A stretch of DNA of 35,723 bases, from positions 1-35,723 of the forward strand of contig QQUN01000008.1 in the NCBI GenBank assembly GCA_008501585.1, read 5' to 3'. Shown here piece by piece: positions 1 to 8,221 of this stretch (position 1 is the stretch's first letter; the number at the start of each line of letters is the position of its first letter). Under the pieces are notes generated by a model. It saw only the letters and a list, made by a program, of their open reading frames with translations. It ran no database searches and was not told the DNA's origin. Source of the DNA: Pseudomonadota bacterium. GTDB lineage: Bacteria; Pseudomonadota; Gammaproteobacteria; Burkholderiales; Rhodocyclaceae. A program made the translations under genes and the position numbers.

Positions 1-740
1 CGGCGCAGGCCGGGCCAGCGGTCGATGCTGTCGTCGGGCAGAGGGGTGGCGGGCTGGGTGAAGCCAACGCGCGGCTGCGGGTTGTCGGTGAAGGCGGCGT
101 TGTGGTCGGCGATGACCAGGGTGTGCCGGCCGAGGCTGGCGCTGTCGTCGGCAGCGTGCTCGAACCAGCAGAACAGGCCCTCCTCGGCGAGCAGGCGGCG
201 CACGAAGGCCAGATCGCTCTCCTGGAACTGCGTGGTGGTGCCGCGCCGGGGGTAGCGGGCCGGATCGGCCAGCGCCCAGCGCCAGGCGGGCGCCAGCGCG
301 CCCTGCCCCACCCAGCGCGCGAACACCGCGTCGATGATCTCGACGACACTGCGCTGCTGGAAGATGAAGCTGTCGCGGTTGTGGCCGAGAAAGGCGAGCC
401 AGGGCTCGATGCTCAGCCGGTAGCGGCAGAAGCCCCCGTTGGCGCCGAGCCGGCTGATGGCGGTGATGTGGCCGTGGAAGGGCCGGCAGTCGACGCGCGA
501 CAGCCCGGTCTGCAAATCGAGGCGGACGGCCTGGCCGAGCAGGCTGCCCAGTGGCAGGTGGGCGTCCTCGGAGAGGACGTCGAGGGCGATGCGCAGGCCG
601 GCGTGCTCGACGCACGGCCCGATGGCCTCTTCGATGGTTGCCGTCTCGGCCAGCAGGGCATCGTTGCCTGCTGGCGTGATCAGCCGCAGCAGCCGCTGAT
701 GCTGCGTCCAGCCGGCGGAGGGGGAGAGGCGTGGGTTCAT
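1..740 (-). CDS. VgrG-type type VI secretion spike protein, N-terminal part (cut by left edge)
   Basis: About 246 codons are present and the frame is still open at the window edge, so this is the N-terminal part of a larger protein. VgrG proteins form the trimeric puncturing tip of type VI secretion systems and often carry effectors. The call rests on the stretch around residues 160-180 (QESDLAFVRRLLAEEGLFCW followed by FEH), which matches the conserved gp27-like VgrG segment where a second tail-like domain begins, and on the preceding pattern SVVEIIDAVF. The ATG at 740 gives an N-terminus (MNPRLSPSAGW) of normal position relative to that motif. A possible promoter lies at 778-806. No other T6SS gene is visible here. 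Whether the C-terminal part carries an effector extension cannot be seen. Confidence 0.8.
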   Translation of the reverse strand, partial: MNPRLSPSAGWTQHQRLLRLITPAGNDALLAETATIEEAIGPCVEHAGLRIALDVLSEDAHLPLGSLLGQAVRLDLQTGLSRVDCRPFHGHITAISRLGANGGFCRYRLSIEPWLAFLGHNRDSFIFQQRSVVEIIDAVFARWVGQGALAPAWRWALADPARYPRRGTTTQFQESDLAFVRRLLAEEGLFCWFEHAADDSASLGRHTLVIADHNAAFTDNPQPRVGFTQPATPLPDDSIDRWPGLR

Positions 741-777
741 GGGGCGGCATCGGCAACATGGGTTGAGCGAGAGCGAA

Positions 778-806
778 TGATAATGTCATCCGCCCGTCAG
801 CAACAA
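778..806 (-). promoter_or_regulatory. Possible sigma-70 promoter for the vgrG gene
   Basis: Read on the minus strand, TTGTTG is followed after 17 bases by TTATCA, about 38 bases upstream of the vgrG ATG. The match to consensus is moderate, so this is a weak call. The rest of the 741-912 gap shows only a wobble-containing hairpin (GCTCACC/GGCGAGC) just after the MliC stop codon, with no T tract. Confidence 0.3.
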
Positions 807-912
807 GCATGCCGAAGGCTTAAACCGATGACCCGCCGCGCGTCACCACCATACGTTTGTCATGTCGCTCGCCACCATCCCGGTGAGCGGCGGCGCCCTT
901 GGGCAGGGTGCG

Positions 913-1299
913 TCAGGCCGGCTTGCAGTCGCTGGCCAGCGGCTTGCCCTTGCGGTCGTCGAGCAGCACGCTCTTCCAGGGCAGGTCGATCCACACCAGG
1001 CCGCTCGCCGCGCTTTCGTAGCGTGGCAGGCCGGAGGCCGAGGGGTTGCGCGCCAGTTCGACCAGCTCGCCATGCCAGCCGACATTGATGCGATTGCGGT
1101 CTTCGGTGCTGCGGAACACGTCGACCGTCTGCCCCATGTCGCAATGATAGCGGCCGCTGCTGAGCGAGAAATTCATCTGGCCGGGCTCACCGGTCACCGG
1201 ATTGGGCGGCGGCGCCTCCACCACCGACACGGTCGGCGCCGAACTGCACGCCGCCAGCCACAGGGGCACACTCAGCACCGCCATCCATCGTCCCAACAT
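913..1299 (-). CDS. MliC-family lysozyme-inhibitor lipoprotein
   Basis: The product is about 128 residues and starts with a lipoprotein signal peptide ending in a lipobox (LAAC, Cys about residue 18 from the ATG). The body matches the membrane-bound inhibitor of C-type lysozyme fold. It has a YHCDMGQ strand with an early cysteine, the SASG-x-x-RY signature followed by a W-containing strand, and a closing SDC cysteine. Proteins of this family sit in the periplasm on the inner face of the outer membrane and block host C-type lysozyme. The ATG at 1299 is preferred over the GTG at 1302 because AGGAG lies six bases upstream of it. The gene follows sppA on the same strand after a 72-base gap and is probably its operon partner. 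The target specificity is not shown by the sequence. Confidence 0.78.
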   Translation of the reverse strand: MLGRWMAVLSVPLWLAACSSAPTVSVVEAPPPNPVTGEPGQMNFSLSSGRYHCDMGQTVDVFRSTEDRNRINVGWHGELVELARNPSASGLPRYESAASGLVWIDLPWKSVLLDDRKGKPLASDCKPA

Positions 1300-1371
1300 C
1301 ACGCGCTCCTCGCTTTTGTCATGTCGGCACAGGGTAACGCCTCAGGCGCCGGCAAACTGCAACAAAACGCT

Positions 1372-3180
1372 TCAGGGTGCCAGCGGGGCGCACTGGCAGT
1401 GCGCGTAGAGATGGTCGGGGTCGTTCCAGGACACCAGCTCGAGCGCATCGCGGCGCAGCTGCGCCAGCCACTGACCGCCCACGCTACCCGAGGGCTGGGC
1501 CAGATCCGGCATCAGCTGCTGCAGCAGTTGCAGACGCAGCGGCAGTGGCGCCTCCGCATCGACACGGTGGTATTCGTTCAAGCCGGCCAGCCGCGCCGCA
1601 GCGGCCACCGCCTGCTCCAGGCCGCCGAGCTGGTCGACCAGCCCGCGCGCCTTGGCCTCGGCGCCGGTCCACACCCGGCCCTGGGCGACGGCGTCGGCGG
1701 CGTCCAGGCTGATGTTGCGGGCGTCGGCCACGCGCGCCAGGAAGCGGTTGTAGGTGTGCTCGACGCCCAGTTGCAGGGCCGCGCTGGCGTCGTCCGACAG
1801 CGGCCGGCGCGGGTCGAGCGCACCGGCCAGCGGGGCGGTGGCGACACCGTCGACATCCAGCCCGAGGCGCTGCATGGGCGCGGAGACATCCGGGAACAGG
1901 CCGAACACGCCGATGGAGCCGGTGAGGGTGAGCGGCGCGGCCCAGATCTCGTCGGCGCCGGTGGCGATCCAGTAGCCACCGGAGGCGGCCACCGAGCTCA
2001 TCGAGGCCACCACCGGTTTGCCGGCCTCGCGCAGGGCCTGCAGGGCGAGGCGGATCTGCTCGGAGGCGAAGGCGCTGCCGCCCGGGCTGTCGATGCGCAC
2101 CACCACGGCGCGCACCCGCGGGTCGTCGCGCAAGGCCTGCAGCATGGCGACCGTGCCATCGCCGCCCACCGTGCCCGGCGGCCCCTCGCCATCAACGATG
2201 GCGCCCTGGGCATTGAGCACGGCAATCGCGCCGCCGTCCCGGCGGGTCCAGTCGGCCGTGGCCGCCAGATAGGCGTCGACATCGACCCGCGAGGGCGTGC
2301 CGGCAGCCGGGTCGAGCGCGAAGCGGGTTTTCTGATAGGCCGCCCAGGCATTGTCGTCGGCCAGCGTATCGACCAGGCCCTGCGCCTTGGCCATGGCCGC
2401 GGTGTCGCCCCCGGCGGCGGCGAGCAGGCCGCGATAGCCGATCACGTAGTCGTCCACCGCCGCGGGCGCGATCTTGCGGGCGCTGGCCACATCGGCACGC
2501 AGCTCGCCCCACACCGCGTCGAGCAGTTCGCGAGTCACGGCGCGGTCTTCGGGCGACATGTCGGTGCGGGTATAGGGCTCGACGAACGACTTGTATTTGC
2601 CGGCGCGGAAGACCTGCACCTTGACGCCGAGGTGGTCGAGCGCCCGCTTGTAGTAAGTGCCGTAACGGGCCAGGCCTTGCAGCAGGACATAACCGTCGGG
2701 CGCCAGGAGGATTTCGTCGGCCGCGGTGGCCAGGTAGTACTGCGCCTGGTTGTAGCGGCGCGCGCGGGCCACCACCGGCTTGCCGCTGGCCTTGAAGGCG
2801 GCGATGCCTTCGCGCAGCGCGGCCAGCTTGGTGATCGGCGCCGGGCCGAGGCGGTCGGTCTCGATCACCAGGGCACGGATGCGCGGGTCGGTGGACGCGC
2901 GGCGGATGGCGACGAGCAAGTCATCGAGCACCACCTCGCTCACGCCACGCCCACCCTGCAGCAGGTCGGTCGGTGCCGGCGGCGTGGCGGCCTCGACCAG
3001 CCGGCCCTCGGGGGCGAGGAAGAGCACGCTGCCGTCGGCGATCTCGGGCGCGCGGCTCAACCACCAGGCCAGGACGATGGCGGTCACCAGCGCGAGCAGC
3101 AGCAGGTTGGCAAGCAGCCGGCGCAGGACGTCGATCAGGCGCCAGACACCACGAAACGGAGCGGTCAGAAAACGCCACAT
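1372..3180 (-). CDS. sppA: Signal peptide peptidase SppA, 67 kDa type
   Basis: The 602-residue protein has the duplicated long form of SppA (protease IV), a membrane-bound serine protease that degrades cleaved signal peptides. An N-terminal transmembrane segment lies at about residues 22-41. The N-terminal half carries the catalytic lysine in GKYKS (K197, equivalent to E. coli K209). The C-terminal half carries DSPGGSA and the nucleophilic serine in AASGGYW (S400, equivalent to E. coli S409). Both catalytic residues are intact and the length is near the E. coli enzyme. A good ribosome site (GAGGAT) sits nine bases before the ATG. The gene starts 28 bases after trmB ends, so it is likely co-transcribed with thiS-thiG-trmB. 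Confidence 0.96.
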   Translation of the reverse strand: MWRFLTAPFRGVWRLIDVLRRLLANLLLLALVTAIVLAWWLSRAPEIADGSVLFLAPEGRLVEAATPPAPTDLLQGGRGVSEVVLDDLLVAIRRASTDPRIRALVIETDRLGPAPITKLAALREGIAAFKASGKPVVARARRYNQAQYYLATAADEILLAPDGYVLLQGLARYGTYYKRALDHLGVKVQVFRAGKYKSFVEPYTRTDMSPEDRAVTRELLDAVWGELRADVASARKIAPAAVDDYVIGYRGLLAAAGGDTAAMAKAQGLVDTLADDNAWAAYQKTRFALDPAAGTPSRVDVDAYLAATADWTRRDGGAIAVLNAQGAIVDGEGPPGTVGGDGTVAMLQALRDDPRVRAVVVRIDSPGGSAFASEQIRLALQALREAGKPVVASMSSVAASGGYWIATGADEIWAAPLTLTGSIGVFGLFPDVSAPMQRLGLDVDGVATAPLAGALDPRRPLSDDASAALQLGVEHTYNRFLARVADARNISLDAADAVAQGRVWTGAEAKARGLVDQLGGLEQAVAAAARLAGLNEYHRVDAEAPLPLRLQLLQQLMPDLAQPSGSVGGQWLAQLRRDALELVSWNDPDHLYAHCQCAPLAP

Positions 3181-3208
3181 GCGGATATATCCTCGGGTTC
3201 AGCCGGTC

Positions 3209-3925
3209 TCAGCGACGCCGGAAGACGAGATCCCAGACGCCGTGACCCAGCCGCAGGCCACGTTGTTCGAACTTGGTCAGCGGCCGGTAGTCGGGCCGCG
3301 GGGCGTAGTCGGGGGCGGTGTTGGCCAGCGACGACTCGGCCGACAGCACCTCGAGCATCTGGACAGCATACTCTTCCCAGTCGGTGGCGCAGTGAATATA
3401 GCCACCGGGCTTGAGCCGGCTGGCCAGCAGCGCGACGAAGCCGGGCTGGATCAGGCGCCGCTTGTGGTGGCGCTTCTTCGGCCACGGGTCGGGAAAGAAC
3501 ACATGCACGCCGTCGAGGCTGTCGGGCGCGATCATGGCCTGCAGCACCTCCACCGCATCATGCTGGATGATGCGCAGGTTGGCGATGGCATCGGTGTCGA
3601 TGAGCTTGCACAGGTTACCCACGCCGGGGCCGTGCACCTCGATGCCGACAAAATCGGTGTCGGGCAGCGCCTGGGCGATCTTGGCCGTGGCATCGCCCAT
3701 GCCGAAGCCGATCTCGACCACCTTGGGGCCGGGCCGGCCGAACACGGTGTCGAGGTCGACCCGGGCGTTGGTGTAGGCAATGCCCACCTCCGGCATCTTG
3801 GCGGCGAGGAAGCGGGTCTGGGCGTCGGACATGCGGCCCTGGCGCAGCACGAAGCTGCGGATGGCGCGGTGCGACAGGCGGCCGTCGGCCTCGGGGGTGT
3901 CCGGTGTGTCGTGGGTATCGGTCAT
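3209..3925 (-). CDS. trmB: tRNA (guanine-N7-)-methyltransferase TrmB
   Basis: The 238-residue enzyme transfers a methyl group from S-adenosylmethionine to N7 of G46 in the variable loop of tRNAs. The SAM-binding loop EIGFGMG is at residues 71-77. The family signature [14 protein letters not shown] is at residues 144-157, and the C-terminal CATDWEEYA segment is also typical. The ATG at 3925 (MTDTHDTPD) was chosen. A GTG 27 bases upstream would add VPGLPDPA-type residues with no family support. The gene lies 51 bases after thiG and 28 bases before sppA in one leftward series. Confidence 0.96.
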   Translation of the reverse strand: MTDTHDTPDTPEADGRLSHRAIRSFVLRQGRMSDAQTRFLAAKMPEVGIAYTNARVDLDTVFGRPGPKVVEIGFGMGDATAKIAQALPDTDFVGIEVHGPGVGNLCKLIDTDAIANLRIIQHDAVEVLQAMIAPDSLDGVHVFFPDPWPKKRHHKRRLIQPGFVALLASRLKPGGYIHCATDWEEYAVQMLEVLSAESSLANTAPDYAPRPDYRPLTKFEQRGLRLGHGVWDLVFRRR

Positions 3926-3976
3926 GGCGGGGTCAGGCAGGCCCGGCACCACAGCGCCGGGCGGGGTCAGACGGGG

Positions 3977-4762
3977 TCAGCGGCCGATCAGGCCGGTGGT
4001 GGGCGAGCTGGGGCTGGCGGCATAGGTCTTGCGCGGCATGCGCCCGGCGAGGAAGGCCTCGCGACCGGCCTCGACGCCCTTGCGCATGGCGCGCGCCATG
4101 AGGATCGGATCTTGCGCTTTGGCGATGGCGGTGTTCATCAGCACCCCGTCGCAGCCCAGCTCCATGGCAATGGCAGCGTCGGAGGCCGTGCCCACGCCGG
4201 CATCGACCAGCACCGGCACCGCGCTCTGGTCGATGATCAGGCGCAGGTTCCACGGGTTGAGGATGCCCATGCCGGAGCCGATCAGGCTGGCCAGCGGCAT
4301 CACCGCCACGCAGCCGATCTCCTCGAGCATCTTGGCCTGGATCGGGTCGTCCGAGCAGTAGACCATCACGTCGAAACCGTCCTTCACCAGCGTCTCGGCG
4401 GCCTTGAGCGTCTCGGGCATGTTGGGGAACAAGGTGTCCGGGTCGCCCAGCACCTCGAGCTTGACCAGGGTGTGGCCGTCGAGCAGCTCGCGCGCCAGGC
4501 GCAGCGTACGCACCGCGTCGTCGGCCGTATAGCAGCCGGCGGTGTTGGGCAGCAGGGTGAAGCGGTCCGGCGGCAGGACATCGAGCAGGTTCGGCTCGTC
4601 GGCGTTCTGGCCGATGTTGGTGCGGCGGATGGCCACGGTGACGATCTCGGCGCCGCTGGCATCGATCGCCGCGCGGGTTTCGTCGAAATCCTTGTACTTG
4701 CCGGTCCCCACCAGCAGGCGGGAACCATAGGTCTTGCCAGCAATGACGAGAGAGTCGTTCAT
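3977..4762 (-). CDS. thiG: Thiazole synthase ThiG
   Basis: The 261-residue protein makes the thiazole phosphate half of thiamine from 1-deoxy-xylulose 5-phosphate, dehydroglycine and sulfur carried as ThiS thiocarboxylate. Seen in the sequence are the N-terminal LLVGTGKY motif, [12 protein letters not shown], the Schiff-base lysine in [10 protein letters not shown] (K101), the [13 protein letters not shown] phosphate-binding region and the [12 protein letters not shown] strand. It is full length and intact. It follows thiS after 42 bases, the usual pairing of sulfur carrier and synthase. No thiC, thiD, thiE, thiF or thiO lies in the window. Confidence 0.97.
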   Translation of the reverse strand: MNDSLVIAGKTYGSRLLVGTGKYKDFDETRAAIDASGAEIVTVAIRRTNIGQNADEPNLLDVLPPDRFTLLPNTAGCYTADDAVRTLRLARELLDGHTLVKLEVLGDPDTLFPNMPETLKAAETLVKDGFDVMVYCSDDPIQAKMLEEIGCVAVMPLASLIGSGMGILNPWNLRLIIDQSAVPVLVDAGVGTASDAAIAMELGCDGVLMNTAIAKAQDPILMARAMRKGVEAGREAFLAGRMPRKTYAASPSSPTTGLIGR

Positions 4763-4804
4763 GGAAAGGCTACCGAATGAGAGTCAGGGAAAGGCGCCAG
4801 GCAA

Positions 4805-5008
4805 TCAGCCGCCGCCGACGGCGACGACGATCTCCAGCGTATCGCCATCGGCCAGGGCAGTGTCGGCATGCGCGCCACGCGGCACGATCTGCCCATTGCG
4901 CTCGACCGCCAGCCGCTTGCCGGCGAGGCCCTTGTGCTGCAGCAGCTCGGCCACCGACAGCGGCGCAGCCAGCGTTTCTGTCTGGCCATTGATATGCACG
5001 GAAATCAT
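4805..5008 (-). CDS. thiS: Sulfur carrier protein ThiS
   Basis: This 67-residue ubiquitin-like protein carries sulfur as a C-terminal thiocarboxylate to ThiG. It ends in the required diglycine tail (VAVGGG) and keeps the family pattern NGQ near the start, an SVAELL helix, a [10 protein letters not shown] strand and DGDTLEIV. The ATG at 5008 gives the normal start (MISVHINGQ) and length; reading further upstream would run through the divergent promoter region. A TACAAT box about 38 bases upstream (5047-5052) is the likely -10. The leader is too short for a TPP riboswitch and shows no CUGAGA core. Confidence 0.93.
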   Translation of the reverse strand: MISVHINGQTETLAAPLSVAELLQHKGLAGKRLAVERNGQIVPRGAHADTALADGDTLEIVVAVGGG

Positions 5009-5046
5009 GGTGTCCACGGCGTTGGGCGAGGCGAAAACAAGGCGAA

Positions 5047-5052
5047 ATTGTA
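5047..5052 (-). promoter_or_regulatory. Probable -10 element of the thiS-led operon
   Basis: On the minus strand TACAAT lies about 38 bases upstream of the thiS ATG. No good -35 is seen at 17 bases; that spot is a G/C run. If used, it faces away from the tRNA-Gly promoter at 5086-5115, so the two units share a short divergent control region. Confidence 0.45.
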
Positions 5053-5085
5053 GCATGCGGCCCCGCCGCCCCCGGCGCAGGCAAA

Positions 5086-5115
5086 TTGCCAAAGCGCCAG
5101 CGGCAAGGCTACAAT
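5086..5115 (+). promoter_or_regulatory. Sigma-70 promoter of tRNA-Gly
   Basis: TTGCCA (5086-5091) and TACAAT (5110-5115) are separated by 18 bases. The expected start would be about 5122, some 27 bases upstream of the mature tRNA 5' end. Position and quality both fit a tRNA promoter. Confidence 0.7.
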
Positions 5116-5148
5116 CCGCGCTGTCGCGTTCGCGGCCATCCCATGCGT

Positions 5149-5222
5149 GCGGGTGTAGTTCAATGGTAGAACGGCAGCTTCCCAAGCTGCATACGAGGGT
5201 TCGATTCCCTTCACCCGCTCCA
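5149..5222 (+). tRNA. tRNA-Gly, anticodon CCC
   Basis: The 74-base gene folds as a complete cloverleaf. The acceptor stem GCGGGTG pairs with CACCCGC, the anticodon stem GCAGC/GCTGC encloses the loop TTCCCAA (anticodon CCC), and the T loop contains the TTCGATT core. The discriminator base is T and the CCA end is encoded at 5220-5222. It reads GGG codons, which are used in this GC-rich genome. It has its own promoter upstream. No clear T-tract terminator follows; a short GCTCG/CGAGC hairpin is seen near 5250. Confidence 0.97.
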
Positions 5223-5335
5223 CGCCCCTGCTTTTGCTATCAGCCGTCAGCTCGCTTCAACGAGCGGCCGGCCCGACGCTTTCTGTACGCCCCAGCGGCA
5301 GCCAGTCCAGGCTGGCTGGCATCGCCCCGCGCGAA

Positions 5336-5773
5336 TCACAGCGTCAACACCACACCATGCGCGGCGGCTGTCGCGACCAGCTGCTCGGGTTTGGGCTCGC
5401 CGGCGGTGGCGAGCTTGTCGAGCGCGGCGAACATGGTCACCGCCTGACTGCGCGGGCCGGTCATTTCCAGCATTTCGCCGCCCCCTGGGCCGTAGCTGAA
5501 GGCATGCACCGTGCCGGCCGGCACATGGACGAGCGTACCGGCAGGGCAGTTGGTGAGGGTGCCGCCAAACGCGAAGTTGACCTGGCCGCGGGTGACGTAG
5601 AAGGCTTCGTCCCAATCGTGATGGTGCGGCGGCGGGCCGGTGCCTTCCTCGCCGCGCTGAAGGGTGATCTTCAGGTCAGCGCGATCCGCCGACAGGACGG
5701 TCACCTCGGTACCGACGACGCTCAGGGGCGTACCCCGAGTGTCCGGGAACATGACCCGCGGGTTGGCTGCCAT
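5336..5773 (-). CDS. Single-domain cupin protein
   Basis: The 145-residue product has one small beta-barrel cupin domain. Cupin motif 1 appears as PPPHHHDWDEAFYVTRG, giving the usual metal-binding His-His and Glu. Motif 2 appears as PAGTLVHVPAGTVHAF with the third histidine. Such proteins bind a divalent metal and act as small enzymes or sensors, so the substrate cannot be told from sequence. An AAAGGAG site lies nine bases before the ATG. The gene follows the flavin reductase on the same strand after 82 bases, and the two may be co-transcribed. Confidence 0.82.
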   Translation of the reverse strand: MAANPRVMFPDTRGTPLSVVGTEVTVLSADRADLKITLQRGEEGTGPPPHHHDWDEAFYVTRGQVNFAFGGTLTNCPAGTLVHVPAGTVHAFSYGPGGGEMLEMTGPRSQAVTMFAALDKLATAGEPKPEQLVATAAAHGVVLTL

Positions 5774-5855
5774 GGCGCGACGCTCCTTTGACGGGGCAGG
5801 ACTGCCTCATCCCATCATGGACGACGCCCGCGGGGCGGCCAAGGAAAACTACGTG

Positions 5856-6347
5856 TCAGGGTGCCAGGCGCCGGTACTGCCCACCAAAATAGATGAGGGG
5901 CTCGTGCGGGTTGCGGTCGTGGCGGACGACTTCGCTGAGGAAGAGCACATGGTCGCCGCCTTCGTGGCGGGTGGTGTTGCGGCACTCGAACCAGGCGCTG
6001 CAACCGTCGAGCAACGGTGCGCCGCCAAGGCCATCGCGGCAGTTGAGGCCGGCGAACTTGTCGATGTCGCGGGTGGCGAAGCGCTGCGACAGGTGTTGCT
6101 GGTCGTGTGCCAGCACGTTGATGGCGTAGTACTCGCAGTCGACAAAGACGTCGACGCTGGGCAGGTGCCGGGCCAGCGACCAGACGATCAGCGCGGGGTC
6201 GAGCGACACCGAGTTGAAGGAATTGACGGTCAGGCCGATCGGCGTACCATCGGGGGCGCGCGCCGTCACCACCGTGATGCCGGTCGCAAACATGCCCAGG
6301 GAATCACGCAGGGCGCGGGCGTCCGGCGCGTTGTTCGATTGACTCAT
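5856..6347 (-). CDS. Flavin reductase family protein
   Basis: The 163-residue protein has the split-barrel FMN-binding fold of the flavin reductase-like family. Typical features are the start ALRDSLGMFATGITVVTA, the GLTVNSFNSVSLDPALIVWSL segment and the closing PLIYFGGQYRRL. These enzymes reduce free FMN or FAD with NAD(P)H, usually for a partner monooxygenase. No two-component monooxygenase is adjacent, so the partner is unknown. The start follows the family pattern, although the ribosome site upstream is weak. It is divergent from mutY across 105 bases. Confidence 0.88.
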   Translation of the reverse strand: MSQSNNAPDARALRDSLGMFATGITVVTARAPDGTPIGLTVNSFNSVSLDPALIVWSLARHLPSVDVFVDCEYYAINVLAHDQQHLSQRFATRDIDKFAGLNCRDGLGGAPLLDGCSAWFECRNTTRHEGGDHVLFLSEVVRHDRNPHEPLIYFGGQYRRLAP

Positions 6348-6452
6348 TCAGGTCACCAGAGGTCGGGGAATCCCGGCGGATGCCGGCTGTTGTTTTAGGT
6401 AAGCCGTTGATTATCGCCCGCCAGTTCGCTGCCGTCGACCTTCACTCCGCTC

Positions 6453-7490
6453 ATGACCGATCCCGTTACCGCCTTTGCTCCCCGCCTGCTGGCCTGGCAT
6501 CGCCAGTCGGGCCGCCACGATCTGCCCTGGCAGAACACGCGCGACGCCTACCGTATCTGGCTGTCGGAGATCATGCTGCAGCAGACCCAGGTGGAGACGG
6601 TGATTCCGTATTACGCGCGCTTCCTGGCGGCGTTTCCGGACATTGCCTCGCTGGCGGCGGCGCCGGTGGAGGCGGTGATGAGCCTGTGGAGCGGGCTGGG
6701 CTACTACGCCCGCGCGCGCAACCTGCACGCCTGTGCGCGGCAGGTGGTGCAGGCGCACGGCGGGGTGTTTCCGGCCACCGCCGGGCAGATCGCCACGCTG
6801 CCGGGCATCGGGCGCTCGACCGCGGCGGCCATTGCCGCGTTCTCGCAGGGCGAGCGGGTGGCGATCCTTGACGGCAACGTCAAGCGGGTGCTGTGCCGGG
6901 CTTTCGGCATCGCGGGTTTTCCGGGCGAGGCGGCGGTGGAGAAGCAGTTGTGGGCGCTGGCCGAGTCACTGCTGCCGGCGGCGCAGATTGGCGACTACAT
7001 TCAGGCGCAGATGGATCTGGGCGCCACGGTGTGCACCCGCGGCACACCGCGCTGCGGCGTGTGCCCGCTGGCGGAAGATTGCGTGGCACGGCGCAGCGGT
7101 CGCATCGCCGAGTTGCCCACGCCGCGGCCCCGCAAGCGCCCGCCGCTGCGTCAGGCACACCTGGCGATCATCCGCCGCGGCGATGCGGTGCTGCTGGAGC
7201 GCCGTCCACCAAAGGGCATCTGGGGTGGGTTGCTGGGGCTGCCTGAGGTCGATGGCGATGACGTCGCCGCATGGCTCGCCGAGCAGTTCGGCGTGGCGGC
7301 GCAATCGATTGGCAGCGGCGAGGTGCTGCGCCACACCTTTACCCATTTCGTGCTCGACATCACACCGGCCTGCATCGCGCTGCCGGGCGATGCGATGCCG
7401 ACACTGACCGATGCCCAGCAATGGGTGCCGATGACGGCACTGGCCGAGGCGGCCTTGCCGGCGCCGGTGCGCAGCCTGCTGGCGCGCTGA
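6453..7490 (+). CDS. mutY: Adenine DNA glycosylase MutY
   Basis: The 345-residue enzyme removes adenine mispaired with 8-oxoguanine. It contains the catalytic glutamate in LSEIMLQQTQVET (E39) and the helix-hairpin-helix LPGIGRSTAAAI (about 116-127). The catalytic aspartate lies in ILDGNVKRVL (D140), and the 4Fe-4S cluster cysteines are C194, C201, C204 and C210 (C-x6-C-x2-C-x5-C). A NUDIX-like C-terminal domain from about residue 230 (LLERRPPKGIWGGLLGLPE) recognises 8-oxoG. All key residues are intact. It ends tail to tail with the Lon-domain gene with no bases between the stop codons and no terminator visible. Confidence 0.97.
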   Translation: MTDPVTAFAPRLLAWHRQSGRHDLPWQNTRDAYRIWLSEIMLQQTQVETVIPYYARFLAAFPDIASLAAAPVEAVMSLWSGLGYYARARNLHACARQVVQAHGGVFPATAGQIATLPGIGRSTAAAIAAFSQGERVAILDGNVKRVLCRAFGIAGFPGEAAVEKQLWALAESLLPAAQIGDYIQAQMDLGATVCTRGTPRCGVCPLAEDCVARRSGRIAELPTPRPRKRPPLRQAHLAIIRRGDAVLLERRPPKGIWGGLLGLPEVDGDDVAAWLAEQFGVAAQSIGSGEVLRHTFTHFVLDITPACIALPGDAMPTLTDAQQWVPMTALAEAALPAPVRSLLAR

Positions 7491-8081
7491 TCAGGCGAGC
7501 AGGTTACGCTGGTCGAGGTATTGCTGGATGATCTCCAGCCGGCTCACCACGTCGTCGAGCTCCAGCAGCTTCTGCCGCGCCAGCAGCGGAATCGGTAGCA
7601 CTTCGGCATAGCGGGCGCCGACCCACTCGGCGTCATCGAACAGGTGCGGCTGCGGCACCCGCTCGCCCAGGTCGCGCACGATGCGCTCGAGCAGCGGGAT
7701 CAGGTTGGCCTGCGCCTCGGGCAGCGGCGTGGCCGGTAGCGGCGGCAGCCACTCGACCTCGCCCGTCAGCAGTTGCATGCCATCGACACTGTGGTCGCGC
7801 ACACGGAAGCGCCGTTCACCGACGACCACGATGTTCACCTCGTTGATCGAATCGGCGTCGGCGGCGACCACGCGCGCCTCGGTGCCCACGGTATGCGGCA
7901 CCGCCGCCTCGCCGGTTTCGCCGCCGGCGGCGATCAGGCAGACGCCGAAGGTGGTGTGCAGGCGCAGGCATTCGGCAATCATGTCCATGTAGCGCGGCTC
8001 GAAGATGCGCAAGGGCAGATGCCCGCCGGGGAAGAGCACGGCTTGCAGCGGAAAGAGGGGCAAGGCGGTGGTTTGACTCAT
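7491..8081 (-). CDS. Lon N-terminal (substrate-binding) domain protein
   Basis: The product is about 196 residues. It carries the Lon N-terminal domain without the ATPase or protease parts, beginning with LPLFPLQAVLFPGGHLPLRIFEPRY, the family's diagnostic start. An EARVVAADADSINEVNIVVVG-like central strand region and a helical C-terminal tail follow. Stand-alone versions are common in proteobacteria; their function is poorly defined but probably involves binding unfolded protein. The ATG at 8081 puts the domain at the N-terminus; a longer reading would add an Arg/Pro-rich stretch without family support. A TAGAAT box at 8184-8189 on the minus strand is a possible -10. Confidence 0.9.
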   Translation of the reverse strand: MSQTTALPLFPLQAVLFPGGHLPLRIFEPRYMDMIAECLRLHTTFGVCLIAAGGETGEAAVPHTVGTEARVVAADADSINEVNIVVVGERRFRVRDHSVDGMQLLTGEVEWLPPLPATPLPEAQANLIPLLERIVRDLGERVPQPHLFDDAEWVGARYAEVLPIPLLARQKLLELDDVVSRLEIIQQYLDQRNLLA

Positions 8082-8194
8082 GCAGGCAGCCAATCGTGTC
8101 AGGGCCGACAACGCCGGGTGCCGGGCCGAAAATGACAGCGGGCGCCACGGAATGACCCGGGGCGCCCGCCAAGGGATGCGCACATTCTAGCAAC

Positions 8195-8217
8195 GCACGG
8201 CGCGCTCTGCGCCGTGC
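8195..8217 (-). terminator. Hairpin after aapP
   Basis: A perfect nine-base-pair stem (GCACGGCGC/GCGCCGTGC, five-base loop) begins five bases past the aapP stop codon. The T-run after it on the minus strand is only two bases, so it may stabilise the 3' end rather than terminate by itself. A second hairpin (GCGGGCGCC/GGCGCCCGC) lies further on, near 8138-8169. Confidence 0.5.
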
Positions 8218-8221
8218 CGGC

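Noticed and set aside
862-3414. An 850-codon open frame on the plus strand over sppA and its neighbours
   Set aside because: It is antisense to sppA and trmB, whose catalytic motifs are clear, and it has an Arg/Gly/His/Gln-rich composition typical of frames opened by GC-rich third positions.
2780-4780. A 666-codon plus-strand frame over trmB and thiG
   Set aside because: It is antisense to two certain genes and its product matches nothing.
5009-5046. TPP riboswitch upstream of thiS
   Set aside because: The likely leader is about 40 bases and lacks the conserved riboswitch core.
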